Source: Alteribacillus sp. YIM 98480
GTDB lineage: Bacteria > Bacillota > Bacilli > Bacillales > Marinococcaceae
Direction: 5' to 3'
Length of the DNA: 64,000 nucleotides
NCBI RefSeq assembly: GCF_009765375.1
Contig: NZ_VTOK01000003.1
Coordinates: forward strand, 186,001 to 250,000
Shown in pieces: positions 27,356-36,411 of the stretch (position 1 is the first letter of the stretch; every line of letters begins with the position of its first letter). The translations under genes were made by a program, and so were the position numbers. The notes beneath the pieces are model-generated. The model worked only from the letters and a program-made list of their open reading frames with translations. It was not told the DNA's origin and searched no databases.

Positions 27356-27775
27356 TTATTGATGCTGCAGCGAATGAAATAAAGACACTGCTGCCTGGGC
27401 CACTTCAATATCATCAGCCACCGCTCCGCCGCTTACACCAATGGCACCGACTATCTGTTCATTTACTTTTAGAGGGATTCCTCCCCCAAATAAAACGATT
27501 CTTCCATTATTGGTCGTATGAATACCAAACAACTCACCACCCGATTGGCTTAGATTTGATAAGGTCTCTGTCGGCATTTTTAATGCAGCCGAGGTCCACG
27601 CTTTATTAATAGAAATATCAATACTAGCTAAAAGAGCATCGTCCATTCGATGACTTGCTACAAAATTCCCTCCTTCATCGACTATAGCAATCACCATCGG
27701 AACTCCAATTTCTTCGGCTTTTTTTTCCGCTTCTTCAAGCAATCTTTTTGCGATAGATAAACTTAATTTGGTCAT
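27356..27775 (-). CDS. HbpS/GlcG-like haem-binding-fold protein
   Basis: A 139-residue protein of the Haem_degrading/GlcG (PF03928-type) fold: AIVDEGGNFVASHRMDDA, INKAWTSAALKMPTE, FGGGIPLK and IGVSGGAVADDIEVAQAA are all characteristic. The same domain forms the C-terminal half of PduO, the cobalamin adenosyltransferase of propanediol operons. Here the domain stands alone and no adenosyltransferase domain is present, so cobalamin activation must be supplied elsewhere. It is the last structural gene of the dehydratase operon. AAAGGAGG upstream of ATG. Confidence 0.88.
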   Translation of the reverse strand: MTKLSLSIAKRLLEEAEKKAEEIGVPMVIAIVDEGGNFVASHRMDDALLASIDISINKAWTSAALKMPTETLSNLSQSGGELFGIHTTNNGRIVLFGGGIPLKVNEQIVGAIGVSGGAVADDIEVAQAAVSLFHSLQHQ

Positions 27776-27816
27776 AAAAATCCTCCTTTTTTCTTGTGTA
27801 AAATAACCGTTTATAT

Positions 27817-28137
27817 TTACTTCCGTCCTTTTTCCATTACCATTGGCAGCCCCTTTACAAGACGAGCTGCATTTTTTCCGATCGACCTTTCTAACCCCTT
27901 TTTTTCTTCCATGTATGGATTTTTTTCAGCAAGTTTGTCGTGGCAAATTTTATTGCTGTGCTCATCCATCATGATCTTTACATGAAGAGAAGAGGGGGGA
28001 GCATGTTCCACCCTTTTCATCTCTTTTAAAATATAAGGAACTCCCTCTTCTTCCAACCCGGCGCATATTTCTTTGAGCTCAAATGGATTCGTATTTTTTC
28101 GAAACAAAATAGGTATATAAACATTTTTATTAGCCAT
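27817..28137 (-). CDS. Glycerol/diol dehydratase reactivase small subunit
   Basis: A 106-residue homologue of DdrB/GdrB/PduH. It matches the family in size and in YIPILFRKNTNPFELKEICAGLEEEGVPY and HVKIMMDEHSNKICHDKLAEKNPY (in parts). With the large subunit it removes damaged cobalamin from the dehydratase. The ATG at 28137 follows GGAGGAGG; it overlaps the large-subunit stop by eight bases, indicating coupled translation. Confidence 0.88.
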   Translation of the reverse strand: MANKNVYIPILFRKNTNPFELKEICAGLEEEGVPYILKEMKRVEHAPPSSLHVKIMMDEHSNKICHDKLAEKNPYMEEKKGLERSIGKNAARLVKGLPMVMEKGRK

Positions 28138-29971
28138 CAACAGCCTCCTCCTTCACCTTTGAAGAAAGCACCAACCCTGTCGCCACTGCATTACGAGGTC
28201 CTTGTGTTCCTCGTACATTTGCAAATCCCGCCACGATTCCATACTTTTGCAGTTCTTCGCTGATCATTTGGGGTATTTCAAAATCAAGAGCAGATCCTCC
28301 TAACATCACTACAAAAGAAATATGTCTTATGTTTCCTGTAGGAATTACTTGTTCCAACGATCTTTTGGCGTTTGTAACAAACACTTTTCTTTTTGCTTCA
28401 CGGCGTATGGACCGAATTTTTTCAAGCGGCTCTTTCAATGGAAGCGGGGTCAGACCTCTTTCTTCTCGAATGACCACTCTGCCGAATGTTTGCGGTGGGT
28501 AGGGGGTCTCTGAAAAAATTATTGTCCCATCTTCTAGCTGCATGTGAAATAAACTTAGAATTTTTCCTAGCGGGAATTTTTTTATTTTTTCAGCCAATTC
28601 ATGATCTTGAAGGGCTAACTCTGAGTTGATAAGCATAGTTACCATATCTCCTGCCCCGGCTAAATGAGCTGTGCGCCATTTACCTCTTCTATCCACTGTT
28701 GCTGCGTCCGTTGAACCTCCTCCCATGTCTAAGATTACAATGGGGTTCTCCGTTCCAGGTGTCGTTAATGCACCTGTAACAGCCATTTCAGCCTCTACAC
28801 CGCCTACCTCTACTGGTACTTTTAATTTTTTTTCTAAATGTTCCGACACTTTATTAATGGAAACTTTTTCTGTTTTCACCATAGACGCCAATGCAACACC
28901 CGTTTCCATCGATACTTCGCCAGCCATCGCTCCGCTGATGGAAGTTGGAATCACTGCATCTACAGCAAGTATATCCGTAATGTAAATATCGCTCATGTGC
29001 TGACCGGTTAAATCTGCTAGATCCTGCACGAGTCCATTTAACATTCCACCTGCATTTGTGCCGGTTTCTCCCCTAATATCCACTAAGGTCCCTAGCTCTT
29101 TATACGAATCCATCATTTGTTTGGCACCATCATTAATAGCTACATTCACATGACTTGTCTCCCCGATAAGGGTGATGCTGCCTGCCTCAATTTGTCGTTC
29201 TACTATTTCCCCTTGTGGAGTTCTTATAACTACTGCAGATCGATTGCCAACTAAAGATTTTGCTACAGGTGCAATTTGTTTTGTTTCCTCTGGACTTAAA
29301 TCAAATACCGTTGATAATCCATATGGATTACTGAGCATTCGAATAACATGTCCTGGCAGTGCAACCTCAACAGCTGCCATCATTCCGATAGGTACTTTTT
29401 CTATCATAGACACTTCATCTACAATGGGAATTTTCTTTTCTAACCGATTATGAATGAGCGTTCCATCGTCTTTTTGAACGACCGCGCCTGTAATCGATAC
29501 GCCTCTTGAGAAAGCTTTATTAATTACATGTGCAACGATTTCATAATCATAGCTATCCGGAATGACTACTATATAATCAGTATTATCATTTAATTTTTGT
29601 TTCAATTCCTCTATTAATATGGTAGTACCAACACCTAATCCTACTCCTCCAGGAGTGTCGGGATTGTGTCCAATCATCGATGATTCCGTTATTACGGTTT
29701 CGCTGATCAAGTCCATCGTCAGATCCCCAATGACTGGAACTGCATGATTGATACGAATTAAGTTAATATCCAAAAGTTCAATATCAGCTTTTGAGGAAGC
29801 CGCTTTCAAACATTCTGACACCCCCTTCAAATTATCAACTGTTCCTTTTACTCCTGTGGTGGGCACCAGATGCTGGGATAAAAACTTTGTCTCTGATCGG
29901 CCGACTTTTGCAATCGCTATTTCAGTTGATGAGTTGCCAATATCTATTCCAGCTATGATTTCGTAACTCAT
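28130..29971 (-). CDS. Glycerol/diol dehydratase reactivase large subunit
   Basis: A 613-residue homologue of DdrA/GdrA/PduG (about 607-610 residues). The actin-like ATPase start IAGIDIGNSSTEIAIAKV, the motif PDTPGGVGLGVGTTI, RGETGTNAGGML and the second phosphate loop VILDMGGGSTDAATVD are visible. The subunit uses ATP to release inactivated B12 from the dehydratase. Its start lies two bases after the stop of the dehydratase small subunit, with GAGGGG upstream. Confidence 0.93.
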   Translation of the reverse strand: MSYEIIAGIDIGNSSTEIAIAKVGRSETKFLSQHLVPTTGVKGTVDNLKGVSECLKAASSKADIELLDINLIRINHAVPVIGDLTMDLISETVITESSMIGHNPDTPGGVGLGVGTTILIEELKQKLNDNTDYIVVIPDSYDYEIVAHVINKAFSRGVSITGAVVQKDDGTLIHNRLEKKIPIVDEVSMIEKVPIGMMAAVEVALPGHVIRMLSNPYGLSTVFDLSPEETKQIAPVAKSLVGNRSAVVIRTPQGEIVERQIEAGSITLIGETSHVNVAINDGAKQMMDSYKELGTLVDIRGETGTNAGGMLNGLVQDLADLTGQHMSDIYITDILAVDAVIPTSISGAMAGEVSMETGVALASMVKTEKVSINKVSEHLEKKLKVPVEVGGVEAEMAVTGALTTPGTENPIVILDMGGGSTDAATVDRRGKWRTAHLAGAGDMVTMLINSELALQDHELAEKIKKFPLGKILSLFHMQLEDGTIIFSETPYPPQTFGRVVIREERGLTPLPLKEPLEKIRSIRREAKRKVFVTNAKRSLEQVIPTGNIRHISFVVMLGGSALDFEIPQMISEELQKYGIVAGFANVRGTQGPRNAVATGLVLSSKVKEEAVDG

Positions 29972-29973
29972 AT

Positions 29974-30396
29974 TTACCCCTCTTCTTGTCGTAGAATCCC
30001 CTTTCTTTCATACACTTCCGCTGCCTCCATGACTAACTTTGAGTTTTCTACAGCTCCATACTGCTGTTCCAATTCTTCAGCTGCCAAAAGTAATTCTTCC
30101 TTTGTTGAACGATAAGGTCTAAGAGAATTATAAATATCAAGTATTTTTTTATCTGATAACTGAATGAGCTCAGCTGCCCGTCTAAAATTTGTGCCTAATT
30201 GCATTCGGTTCAAACTTTCGGCAATTTCTGCCTGCATGAGTAATGTTTCAGGACTTATCCGCATGTCACTGCTCGAAATGTCTCCTTGTAATGCTGCTTC
30301 TAATGTTATTTGATCATAGGACTTTTTCGTAGGTGTATAAAGTAAATCTGCTCTTTTTTGTCCTAACGGATAATCTTTTCTCGTTAAGCTGCTCAT
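29974..30396 (-). CDS. B12-dependent glycerol/diol dehydratase small subunit
   Basis: A 140-residue gamma subunit. DYPLGQKRADLLYTPT, MRISPETLLMQAEIAESL, NFRRAAELIQLSDKKIL and YNSLRPYRSTKEELL match DhaE/PduE throughout. The length equals the non-compartment glycerol dehydratase subunit (DhaE, about 141) rather than PduE (about 173), which carries an N-terminal extension. It sits between the medium subunit and the reactivase with one- to two-base gaps. Confidence 0.92.
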   Translation of the reverse strand: MSSLTRKDYPLGQKRADLLYTPTKKSYDQITLEAALQGDISSSDMRISPETLLMQAEIAESLNRMQLGTNFRRAAELIQLSDKKILDIYNSLRPYRSTKEELLLAAEELEQQYGAVENSKLVMEAAEVYERKGILRQEEG

Positions 30397-30397
30397 T

Positions 30398-30982
30398 TTA
30401 TTCCTCCTCTTTTACTGAGAACATCCATTCTAATTCCGTTGACCTTTTATTTTTCACCACATACTGTGCTTCTTTCAAATATAAAATTGCGGCAACTGCT
30501 TGATATCTCGGTCTCGCCATCTGATCATTAACTACCGGTACTGGGTCTACACTTTGCCCAAGAGCATATAGTGCCGCGTTCCGCCCTATTGCCCGATAGG
30601 TTTCAAGAGTAATTAATGGAGATTGCGGGAATAATTCAAAATTACTTAGAGGATCTAAATCTTTTTGGTGAATTACCGTTGTGCCCCTTGATTGCAACCC
30701 AATCCCAATACCTGATCCACTTAATTTTGCCGCTTCTAATCCCATAAACGCTAAATCAGCTGTCCGGTAACTGCGAATAACACGCGGAATTCCTCCTTGT
30801 TCCTCAATCCCAGAAATAATTTCTCTTAATACCATGGCATGGTCTATTTTTACAATCGTTTTATTTAATTGTTTGCCAAAACCAGGTGAAATGCCAATAA
30901 CAACTTCTTGTGGGTTTGTTCCCTGTTCTGCTCTGTCTTGCTCTAGCAGTTCCATTTCAATGGAAAGCGTCCCGATTGACAT
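30398..30982 (-). CDS. B12-dependent glycerol/diol dehydratase medium subunit
   Basis: A 194-residue beta subunit. VVIGISPGFGKQLNKTIVKI, LREIISGIEEQGGIPRVIRS, LSGSGIGIGLQSRGTTVIHQ, PLSNFELFPQSPLITLETYR and VVNDQMARPRYQA are strongly conserved with DhaC/PduD. The length is that of DhaC; the roughly 30-residue N-terminal helix that directs PduD into microcompartments is absent. GGAGG lies before ATG. Confidence 0.93.
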   Translation of the reverse strand: MSIGTLSIEMELLEQDRAEQGTNPQEVVIGISPGFGKQLNKTIVKIDHAMVLREIISGIEEQGGIPRVIRSYRTADLAFMGLEAAKLSGSGIGIGLQSRGTTVIHQKDLDPLSNFELFPQSPLITLETYRAIGRNAALYALGQSVDPVPVVNDQMARPRYQAVAAILYLKEAQYVVKNKRSTELEWMFSVKEEE

Positions 30983-31003
30983 TATTTTCCTCCTTTCTTG
31001 CTA

Positions 31004-32689
31004 TTAATAATCACTTGGACTTATAGCTTGTCTAATATTTTTTATTTCTTCCCAACGCTCATCACTTAATCGATAACCTGTCCCTGGTCCCCTATAATCA
31101 TTTTCATTGTTGACAGCGCTAATGACCGTGTTGTTAGCGTTTATTATTGCAGAAGTATGCAAATAATCTCCCGCCACCCTTTGTTTTAACATGTTAAAAA
31201 TGCGTTCTGCGGTTTCTTGAAATCCGCGGCGTGCAAGAATTAAAGCTACATCAAATCCCGTAATTTCTTCTTCTAATATACGTTCTGCTGCTTTTAGATC
31301 CTCCACCACGTTTCGTTTTGGCATGTCTGAGCTGCCATTGGCATAAGTAGCTGCATTTATTTCCTCTTCTGTAATGGGAGGAAAATCCAGCTCTTCAAAA
31401 ATGGCCTGCATTGCTTTTACGGCTTTATAACGAACTTCAATGACACTATCTTCATCAACAGGCTTTAATCCTCCATCCACCATCATGTCGCGCTGAATAA
31501 CCAAATAATCATCTAGATCAGAAGAATCCATATTCGAACCTGCAAACATATCGTCATTATTTGGAACCGCACTATATCCTGAAAAAATAAAATCCGTACC
31601 TGGAAGCATTTGACAAAGCATTTTTGCACTGCGGCGAATTTCAGAGTGAGAGAACGTTTGGTCATTACCTGATGCCACTTCAAGATCAAACATTGTAGTG
31701 GCTAAGTTTTCAGCAAGAACTGCTCTAAGACCGCTAGGAACAGATGCCGGTATTCCTATACAGCTGATCGAACCGTTTTGTAATCCTTGAACTCCTGCAC
31801 CTTTTGCCATCATAATGCAGCGAACTTCTAAATAAAGCATGGACTTCCCTTCTGCACCTGCCATTTGTACTTCTGAGCCGGTACCTGACGTGAACCGCAT
31901 TTTCGCTCCGCGTGAAGCGTAAGCGGAGGCAAGAAACGATTTTGACCAAGGCGTATCATCTCCATCCATAAAAACGGAGTCTGTGCCATAAATAGAAATG
32001 GTTTCAGCATAAGTCGTTAATCCCAGCATAGTCAGGCGCAATTCCGTTGCTTCTTCCAAGGCATCCTGTGTTAATACACCATTTCTTGCCGTTTGTGAAC
32101 CAACGAGAAGGGCAAGAGCATTAAAAGGGGCATAACGTACAATACCTACAGTAGTTTCTTGTTCGTCAAATCCAAGAAGCCCTGCTTCAGCTGCATCAGC
32201 TGCCATTAGAACAGGATTGTCACGTACATTCGTAACATGACATTGGTTAGAAGGTTTTTTCCTGGCTCTCATTTTTTGTAAGGCCATCATTAATTCAACC
32301 ACATTTAAATGATTGAGAACTTCCACAACCTTCGCCGGAGTCATACCTTTTGTTATATTTAATATTTCAGTGCGAGAAACATTAATGTCTACTAATTTTT
32401 TTGATATGTCTAAACTGTCCATATCCATAATTTTCTCTGCGACACTTGCATCTATTGTATAGTCCGCAATAAATTGATCCATCATATCAAAATCTTCACG
32501 GCTTTTACCATCTAACTCTACAATTTCTCCTGCTTCTACTTTAATAGAAGGTAAAGGATCATTTGGACTTGACATCGCTACAAAACCTTTTTCAGGCCAT
32601 TCTTGGACAAACCCGTCCTTATTAACCGGTCTGTCTTCAAGTACTTCAAAGCGTTTAGAACGTTTTACAGATGATGTAGAATTACTCAT
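31004..32689 (-). CDS. B12-dependent glycerol/diol dehydratase large subunit
   Basis: A 561-residue catalytic alpha subunit (EC 4.2.1.28/4.2.1.30). KRFEVLEDRPVNKDGFVQEW, MTPAKVVEVLNHLNVVELMMALQKMRARKKPS (in parts), QCHVTNVRDNPVLMAADAAEAG (substrate-binding Gln/His and Glu), GFDEQETTVGIVRYAPFNA, GDDTPWSKSFLASAYASRG, ASGNDQTFSHSE (catalytic Asp) and GDYLHTSAI are all in place. It converts glycerol to 3-hydroxypropionaldehyde or 1,2-propanediol to propionaldehyde. The ATG at 32689 has AAAGGAG eight bases upstream; the longer frame begins inside that site. It follows the aquaglyceroporin gene by 14 bp. Confidence 0.95.
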   Translation of the reverse strand: MSNSTSSVKRSKRFEVLEDRPVNKDGFVQEWPEKGFVAMSSPNDPLPSIKVEAGEIVELDGKSREDFDMMDQFIADYTIDASVAEKIMDMDSLDISKKLVDINVSRTEILNITKGMTPAKVVEVLNHLNVVELMMALQKMRARKKPSNQCHVTNVRDNPVLMAADAAEAGLLGFDEQETTVGIVRYAPFNALALLVGSQTARNGVLTQDALEEATELRLTMLGLTTYAETISIYGTDSVFMDGDDTPWSKSFLASAYASRGAKMRFTSGTGSEVQMAGAEGKSMLYLEVRCIMMAKGAGVQGLQNGSISCIGIPASVPSGLRAVLAENLATTMFDLEVASGNDQTFSHSEIRRSAKMLCQMLPGTDFIFSGYSAVPNNDDMFAGSNMDSSDLDDYLVIQRDMMVDGGLKPVDEDSVIEVRYKAVKAMQAIFEELDFPPITEEEINAATYANGSSDMPKRNVVEDLKAAERILEEEITGFDVALILARRGFQETAERIFNMLKQRVAGDYLHTSAIINANNTVISAVNNENDYRGPGTGYRLSDERWEEIKNIRQAISPSDY

Positions 32690-32703
32690 TATCCGTGCTC
32701 CTT

Positions 32704-33555
32704 TCAAACATTAGTTACATTAGTCTCCCTTTGTGGACTGCTTCTTGTCTCCATAATCTCTTTTACCTTTTCCCCTTGTTCAAGAGCTGGCAAATTTTTG
32801 CGGATAAGGAAGTCGTATGCAGCTCCTCCAATCACAGCGCCTATTAATGGAGCTATAACTGGCACTAAAAAATACCAATTTTGTGCTGGAAGAGCAACTT
32901 CCCCCCAACCTGCCAAGGCAGTAAATAGTTTTGGTCCAAAATCCCGCGCAGGGTTCATTGCAAATCCAGTCATACTGCCAAATGCCCCTCCTAATATAGC
33001 CACAAGAATTCCTACCGCAAGCGGGAATAAAAATTTCGGCGGAGCAAACACGTTACGTTCATCAATAAATGAAAAAATACCGGCAATCAACATGGCTGTT
33101 AAGCACATTTCCACTAACCCAGCACTAAACCAATTCAAATACACCGCTGGATAGGTTGAAAAGATACCAGCCATCTCTTGACTGTTTTCACCTCCGATTA
33201 CGATACCGGTGGATTCTTGATAGGATACAAAGGCTGGATAATATAACCCAAAAACAAAGGCAGCACCTGTAAATGTTCCAGCAACTTGCGCACAAACATA
33301 CGGAATAACTTTACTCCATGGAAAGCCTCGATATAAAGCCATGGATAAAGTTACTGCAGGATTAATATGGGCCCCTGAAATAGCTGCCGTCATGTACAGG
33401 GCCAATGAAATTCCCAGTCCCCATATAATAGAAATTTCCCACATGCCAAATTCACTGCCATTAAGAACTAGACTTGCAACACATCCGGCACCAATGAAAA
33501 TAAGAATAAAACTTCCAATGAACTCTGCAATTAGCTCACCTTTTGATATAGAAAT
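32704..33555 (-). CDS. Aquaglyceroporin (MIP family, GlpF-like), apparent ATT start
   Basis: About 283 residues with six helices and both half-helix motifs: GAHINPAVT (N65 in this numbering) and GFAMNPARDFG (N201); the Asp after the second NPAR marks glycerol facilitators. The first in-frame ATG (33444) would delete helix 1. Upstream codons clearly encode it (ELIAEFIGSFILIFIGAGCV), and an in-frame TAG precedes ATT-TCT-ATA. An AAGGAGG lies exactly eight bases before ATT at 33555, with no ATG, GTG or TTG in frame. It is the first gene of the operon and should supply glycerol or propanediol to the dehydratase. Confidence 0.85.
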   Translation of the reverse strand: MSISKGELIAEFIGSFILIFIGAGCVASLVLNGSEFGMWEISIIWGLGISLALYMTAAISGAHINPAVTLSMALYRGFPWSKVIPYVCAQVAGTFTGAAFVFGLYYPAFVSYQESTGIVIGGENSQEMAGIFSTYPAVYLNWFSAGLVEMCLTAMLIAGIFSFIDERNVFAPPKFLFPLAVGILVAILGGAFGSMTGFAMNPARDFGPKLFTALAGWGEVALPAQNWYFLVPVIAPLIGAVIGGAAYDFLIRKNLPALEQGEKVKEIMETRSSPQRETNVTNV

Positions 33556-33631
33556 CTATACTACCTCCTTATTTCATTTCCTAAAAAACATTTAATATTT
33601 TTAGAATGTTAAAATTAATTATAGTGGTAAT

Positions 33632-33696
33632 AAACACTTAATTCTCTAGAAAATAAATACTTAAGCTAGGATTATAAATACTTATAAAACGCTTAA
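33632..33696. promoter_or_regulatory. Four spaced AAAnnCTTAA-like sites upstream of the dehydratase operon
   Basis: AAACACTTAA (33632), AAATACTTAA (33655), AAATACTTAT (33676) and AAACGCTTAA (33687) lie in the same orientation with start spacings of 23, 21 and 11 bp, about whole helical turns. They are placed where an AraC-type activator would bind upstream of the operon promoter. They lie between the operon and the divergent LTA synthase gene. Confidence 0.45.
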
Positions 33697-33818
33697 TAGC
33701 ACTATTAAAACTAAATTGCCTAAATGTTAAATAACATATTACTTTTTTACTGCTTCATTATTAATTTTTTTTAGAAATGCAATATATGATTTGTTAAAAT
33801 AAAAGAGAGGTGGAAACG

Positions 33819-35651
33819 ATGAAATCCTTGTTTAATAGACAAATGTGGTTATATATTTTGCTTATATACTTGAAAACAATTTTAGTAACCCTTGTCTTAT
33901 TTCAAACTGTGCCATCAACATGGTTTCAATGGTTTACTTTTATACTTAACCCGATTATTTTTCTATTTATCGTTTTTAGTTTTGGCTTATTTTTTAACCA
34001 AAAATGGCAGCACGTTTACTTTTTCATAATCAGTCTGTTCGTATCTATTGTCCTTTATTGCAATGCTGTTTATTATCGTGAATTTTCAGATTTGATCACT
34101 GTTCCTATGCTTGCTATGAGTGCAAATATGGGAGATTTAAGCACAAGTATCATTGAATTAATTCAATGGTATGACATCTTCTTATTTGCGGACTTATTGA
34201 TCATTTTGTGGTTTTTAAGTACAAAATCGGTTCAATTAACCTTTCAAACGTTGGGATTTCGCCAATGGCGTGGAGCTGCAATTTTTATTGCTGTCTTTAT
34301 GGTCTTCAGTACTTTCCTTTTGCAGACGGGATCTACCGAAAATGTGCGCCATTCTTTTGACCGGCAAAGATTAGTAAGCGCTTTAGGATTATACAATTAT
34401 TATATCTATGACACGTTTATGTTAATGAAATCGCAGGCAAGCAGTACATTTGCAAAAGAAGAGGATTGGGAGCCGATCGACAAACATATCGAAAACCATG
34501 AAGTAAAGTCTAGTAAAGAATATTTCGGTGCAGCAGAAAATAGAAATATAGTTGTCATTTCACTAGAATCGTTCGAATCTTTTGTAATCGGTGACAAAGT
34601 AGATGGAAAAGAATTGACACCGAATTTAAATCAATTGATAGATGAAAGCTACTACTTTAAAAATTTCTTCCATCAAACAGGGCAAGGAAAAACATCAGAC
34701 GCTGAGTTTTTAATTAATACATCCCTATACCCTGCAGGCAGCGGTGCCGTCTTTTTAAAGCACCCAGACAATAAAATCGAAGGTCTCCCAGAGATACTAT
34801 CCTCTCATGGTTACAGTACAGCCAGCTTTCATGCAAACAATCGATCATTTTATAATCGTGAGGAGATGTATGATACGTTAGGGTACGATAGATACTTCTC
34901 TGAATCGTATTATGATATTAGTGAAAAAGAAGAAGTTGGCTGGGGGATGAAAGATGAAGCCTTTTTTGATCAGGCCATTGATCACTTACATGAATTAGAC
35001 GAGCCGTTTTATGGAACATTTTTAACGTTAACCAACCACTTTCCATATGAATTAGAAGAAGAGGACCGCTTTATTGAACCATTGGATTCAGAAAGTGAAG
35101 TCTTAAACAATTACGTTTCTACCGTTCGATATACAGATGAAGCGATCGGTAAATTTATAGAGAAGTTAAAAGATAATAATATGTATGAAAATACAATGTT
35201 TGTCATCTATGGTGACCACTATGGCATTGCAGACAGTCACAATGATGCGATGGGTGAGTTTTTAAATAAAGATATTGATGCCTATGAAAATGCAAAGCTG
35301 CAAAGAGTACCCCTTATCATCCACATTCCAGGCATGGAAGGAAAGACGCTTGATGTTGTGTCAGGTCAAGTCGATGTAATGCCGACCATTTTAAACTTGC
35401 TAGGTATTTCGGTTGACGATTACACGATGTTTGGAAGAGATTTATTTTCTGAGGAACGAGAGGACTTTGTCGTTTTCCGTGATGGAAGTGTTGTTGACAG
35501 AGAGGTCATATACACAGCGGACACATGCTATGATCGAGAAAACGGTGAAGAGATTTCGATGGATCACTGTTATGATGCAGTGAATAAAGGAAACAATGAA
35601 CTATACTATTCAGATCAAATTGTTTATGGTGACCTTTTCCGTTATCGTTAA
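33819..35651 (+). CDS. LTA synthase-family sulfatase-fold membrane enzyme
   Basis: A 610-residue protein. Five N-terminal transmembrane helices (to about residue 170) are followed by an extracellular sulfatase-fold domain: NIVVISLESFESFVIG, FHQTGQGKTSDAEF with the catalytic Thr292, SFHANNRSFYNREEMY, GTFLTLTNHFPYE and TMFVIYGDHYGIADSHN. It matches LtaS/YfnI/YvgJ, which polymerise glycerol phosphate from phosphatidylglycerol into lipoteichoic acid. The ATG at 33819 has GAGAGGTGG upstream; the longer frame starts inside it. It is a single gene, and two dispersed repeats follow immediately. Confidence 0.9.
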   Translation: MKSLFNRQMWLYILLIYLKTILVTLVLFQTVPSTWFQWFTFILNPIIFLFIVFSFGLFFNQKWQHVYFFIISLFVSIVLYCNAVYYREFSDLITVPMLAMSANMGDLSTSIIELIQWYDIFLFADLLIILWFLSTKSVQLTFQTLGFRQWRGAAIFIAVFMVFSTFLLQTGSTENVRHSFDRQRLVSALGLYNYYIYDTFMLMKSQASSTFAKEEDWEPIDKHIENHEVKSSKEYFGAAENRNIVVISLESFESFVIGDKVDGKELTPNLNQLIDESYYFKNFFHQTGQGKTSDAEFLINTSLYPAGSGAVFLKHPDNKIEGLPEILSSHGYSTASFHANNRSFYNREEMYDTLGYDRYFSESYYDISEKEEVGWGMKDEAFFDQAIDHLHELDEPFYGTFLTLTNHFPYELEEEDRFIEPLDSESEVLNNYVSTVRYTDEAIGKFIEKLKDNNMYENTMFVIYGDHYGIADSHNDAMGEFLNKDIDAYENAKLQRVPLIIHIPGMEGKTLDVVSGQVDVMPTILNLLGISVDDYTMFGRDLFSEEREDFVVFRDGSVVDREVIYTADTCYDRENGEEISMDHCYDAVNKGNNELYYSDQIVYGDLFRYR

Positions 35652-35869
35652 TAAGAAAAGCACAAGCGCCCTGGTCAGCCGCGACAGGTTCTGGAGCTTT
35701 CGCGCAGGGTCGCCTGCGGCCCGGAGTCGAAAGGGAAGACATAAGACGTTCAGCTAAAACCGTCACGTCCTGTGACAACGCTGAACTGACCCACATCGTG
35801 TGCGCCTGAGCGGCTGGGCGCTGAAGCTAAACATCAAAAACGCCAACTATTTATAATTTATTATCTTTT
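35652..35869 (+). repeat. Diverged copy B of the dispersed repeat
   Basis: Starts one base after the LTA synthase stop with TAAGAAAAGCACAAGCGCC and ends ACGCCAACTATTTATAATTT like the other copies. The core differs and is GC-rich (GGTTCTGGAGCTTTCGCGCAGGG ... in short pieces; inner GTTCAGC/GCTGAAC stem). No coding potential. Confidence 0.7.
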
Positions 35870-36118
35870 AAGAAAAGCGCAAGCGCCTTGCTCACGAGCG
35901 ACAAGTCCTGGAGGATCGGCATATGGAAAGCTGACCATTGCTTTCCATTGACGAACCGAAGGAATCTCGAGCGATTAGGTGCTTGCGCTAGACATGTAAA
36001 ACGCTAACTATTTATAATTTCTTACCTTTTTTAGAAAAACATGGCTTCTCGCCGAGTCCTTATGGCGAAAGCCCTCATTTGGCTTATACTTTGATCCTTT
36101 CACAAAGTTTCCTAAGGT
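35870..36118 (+). repeat. Dispersed repeat, copy C, with extended right part
   Basis: The first 160 bp match copy A (8761) and D (47986) closely. The next ~90 bp (AGAAAAACATGGCTTCTCGCC... hairpin TCGCC/GGCGA, then CTTATACTTTGATCCTTTCA) match the sequence after copy D, so the unit is at least 250 bp. A 60-codon minus-strand frame inside is not a gene. From 36119 to 36411 I see nothing. Confidence 0.8.
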
Positions 36119-36411
36119 AAAAGAAAAACTTGGCTTGCCTCCATGATCAAATGACGGCAAGCCTTTGTATTTTTCCTTATTACCCTTCATTTGTGGTCCT
36201 TTTGGTAAGCTAGTTTCGGCTCGTTATTCATAAAACGCGTCCAACTCTGTGATATATACCTTTTTTAAAGTAGATGCTGAGCCAATTCAATTTTCTTTTC
36301 CTTTTACATCTAATGCTGAAAAGTACACCACTGTATTCAGTGATGTACGGTAAGGAAAACTATGCTCTAAACAAAAAGAACAGGGCTTGTCCACGCTTAC
36401 TAATCTCAAAA

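Noticed and set aside
36008-36190. 60-codon minus-strand frame
   Set aside because: It lies mostly within the right part of dispersed repeat copy C, has no ribosome site and is not preserved in copy D.
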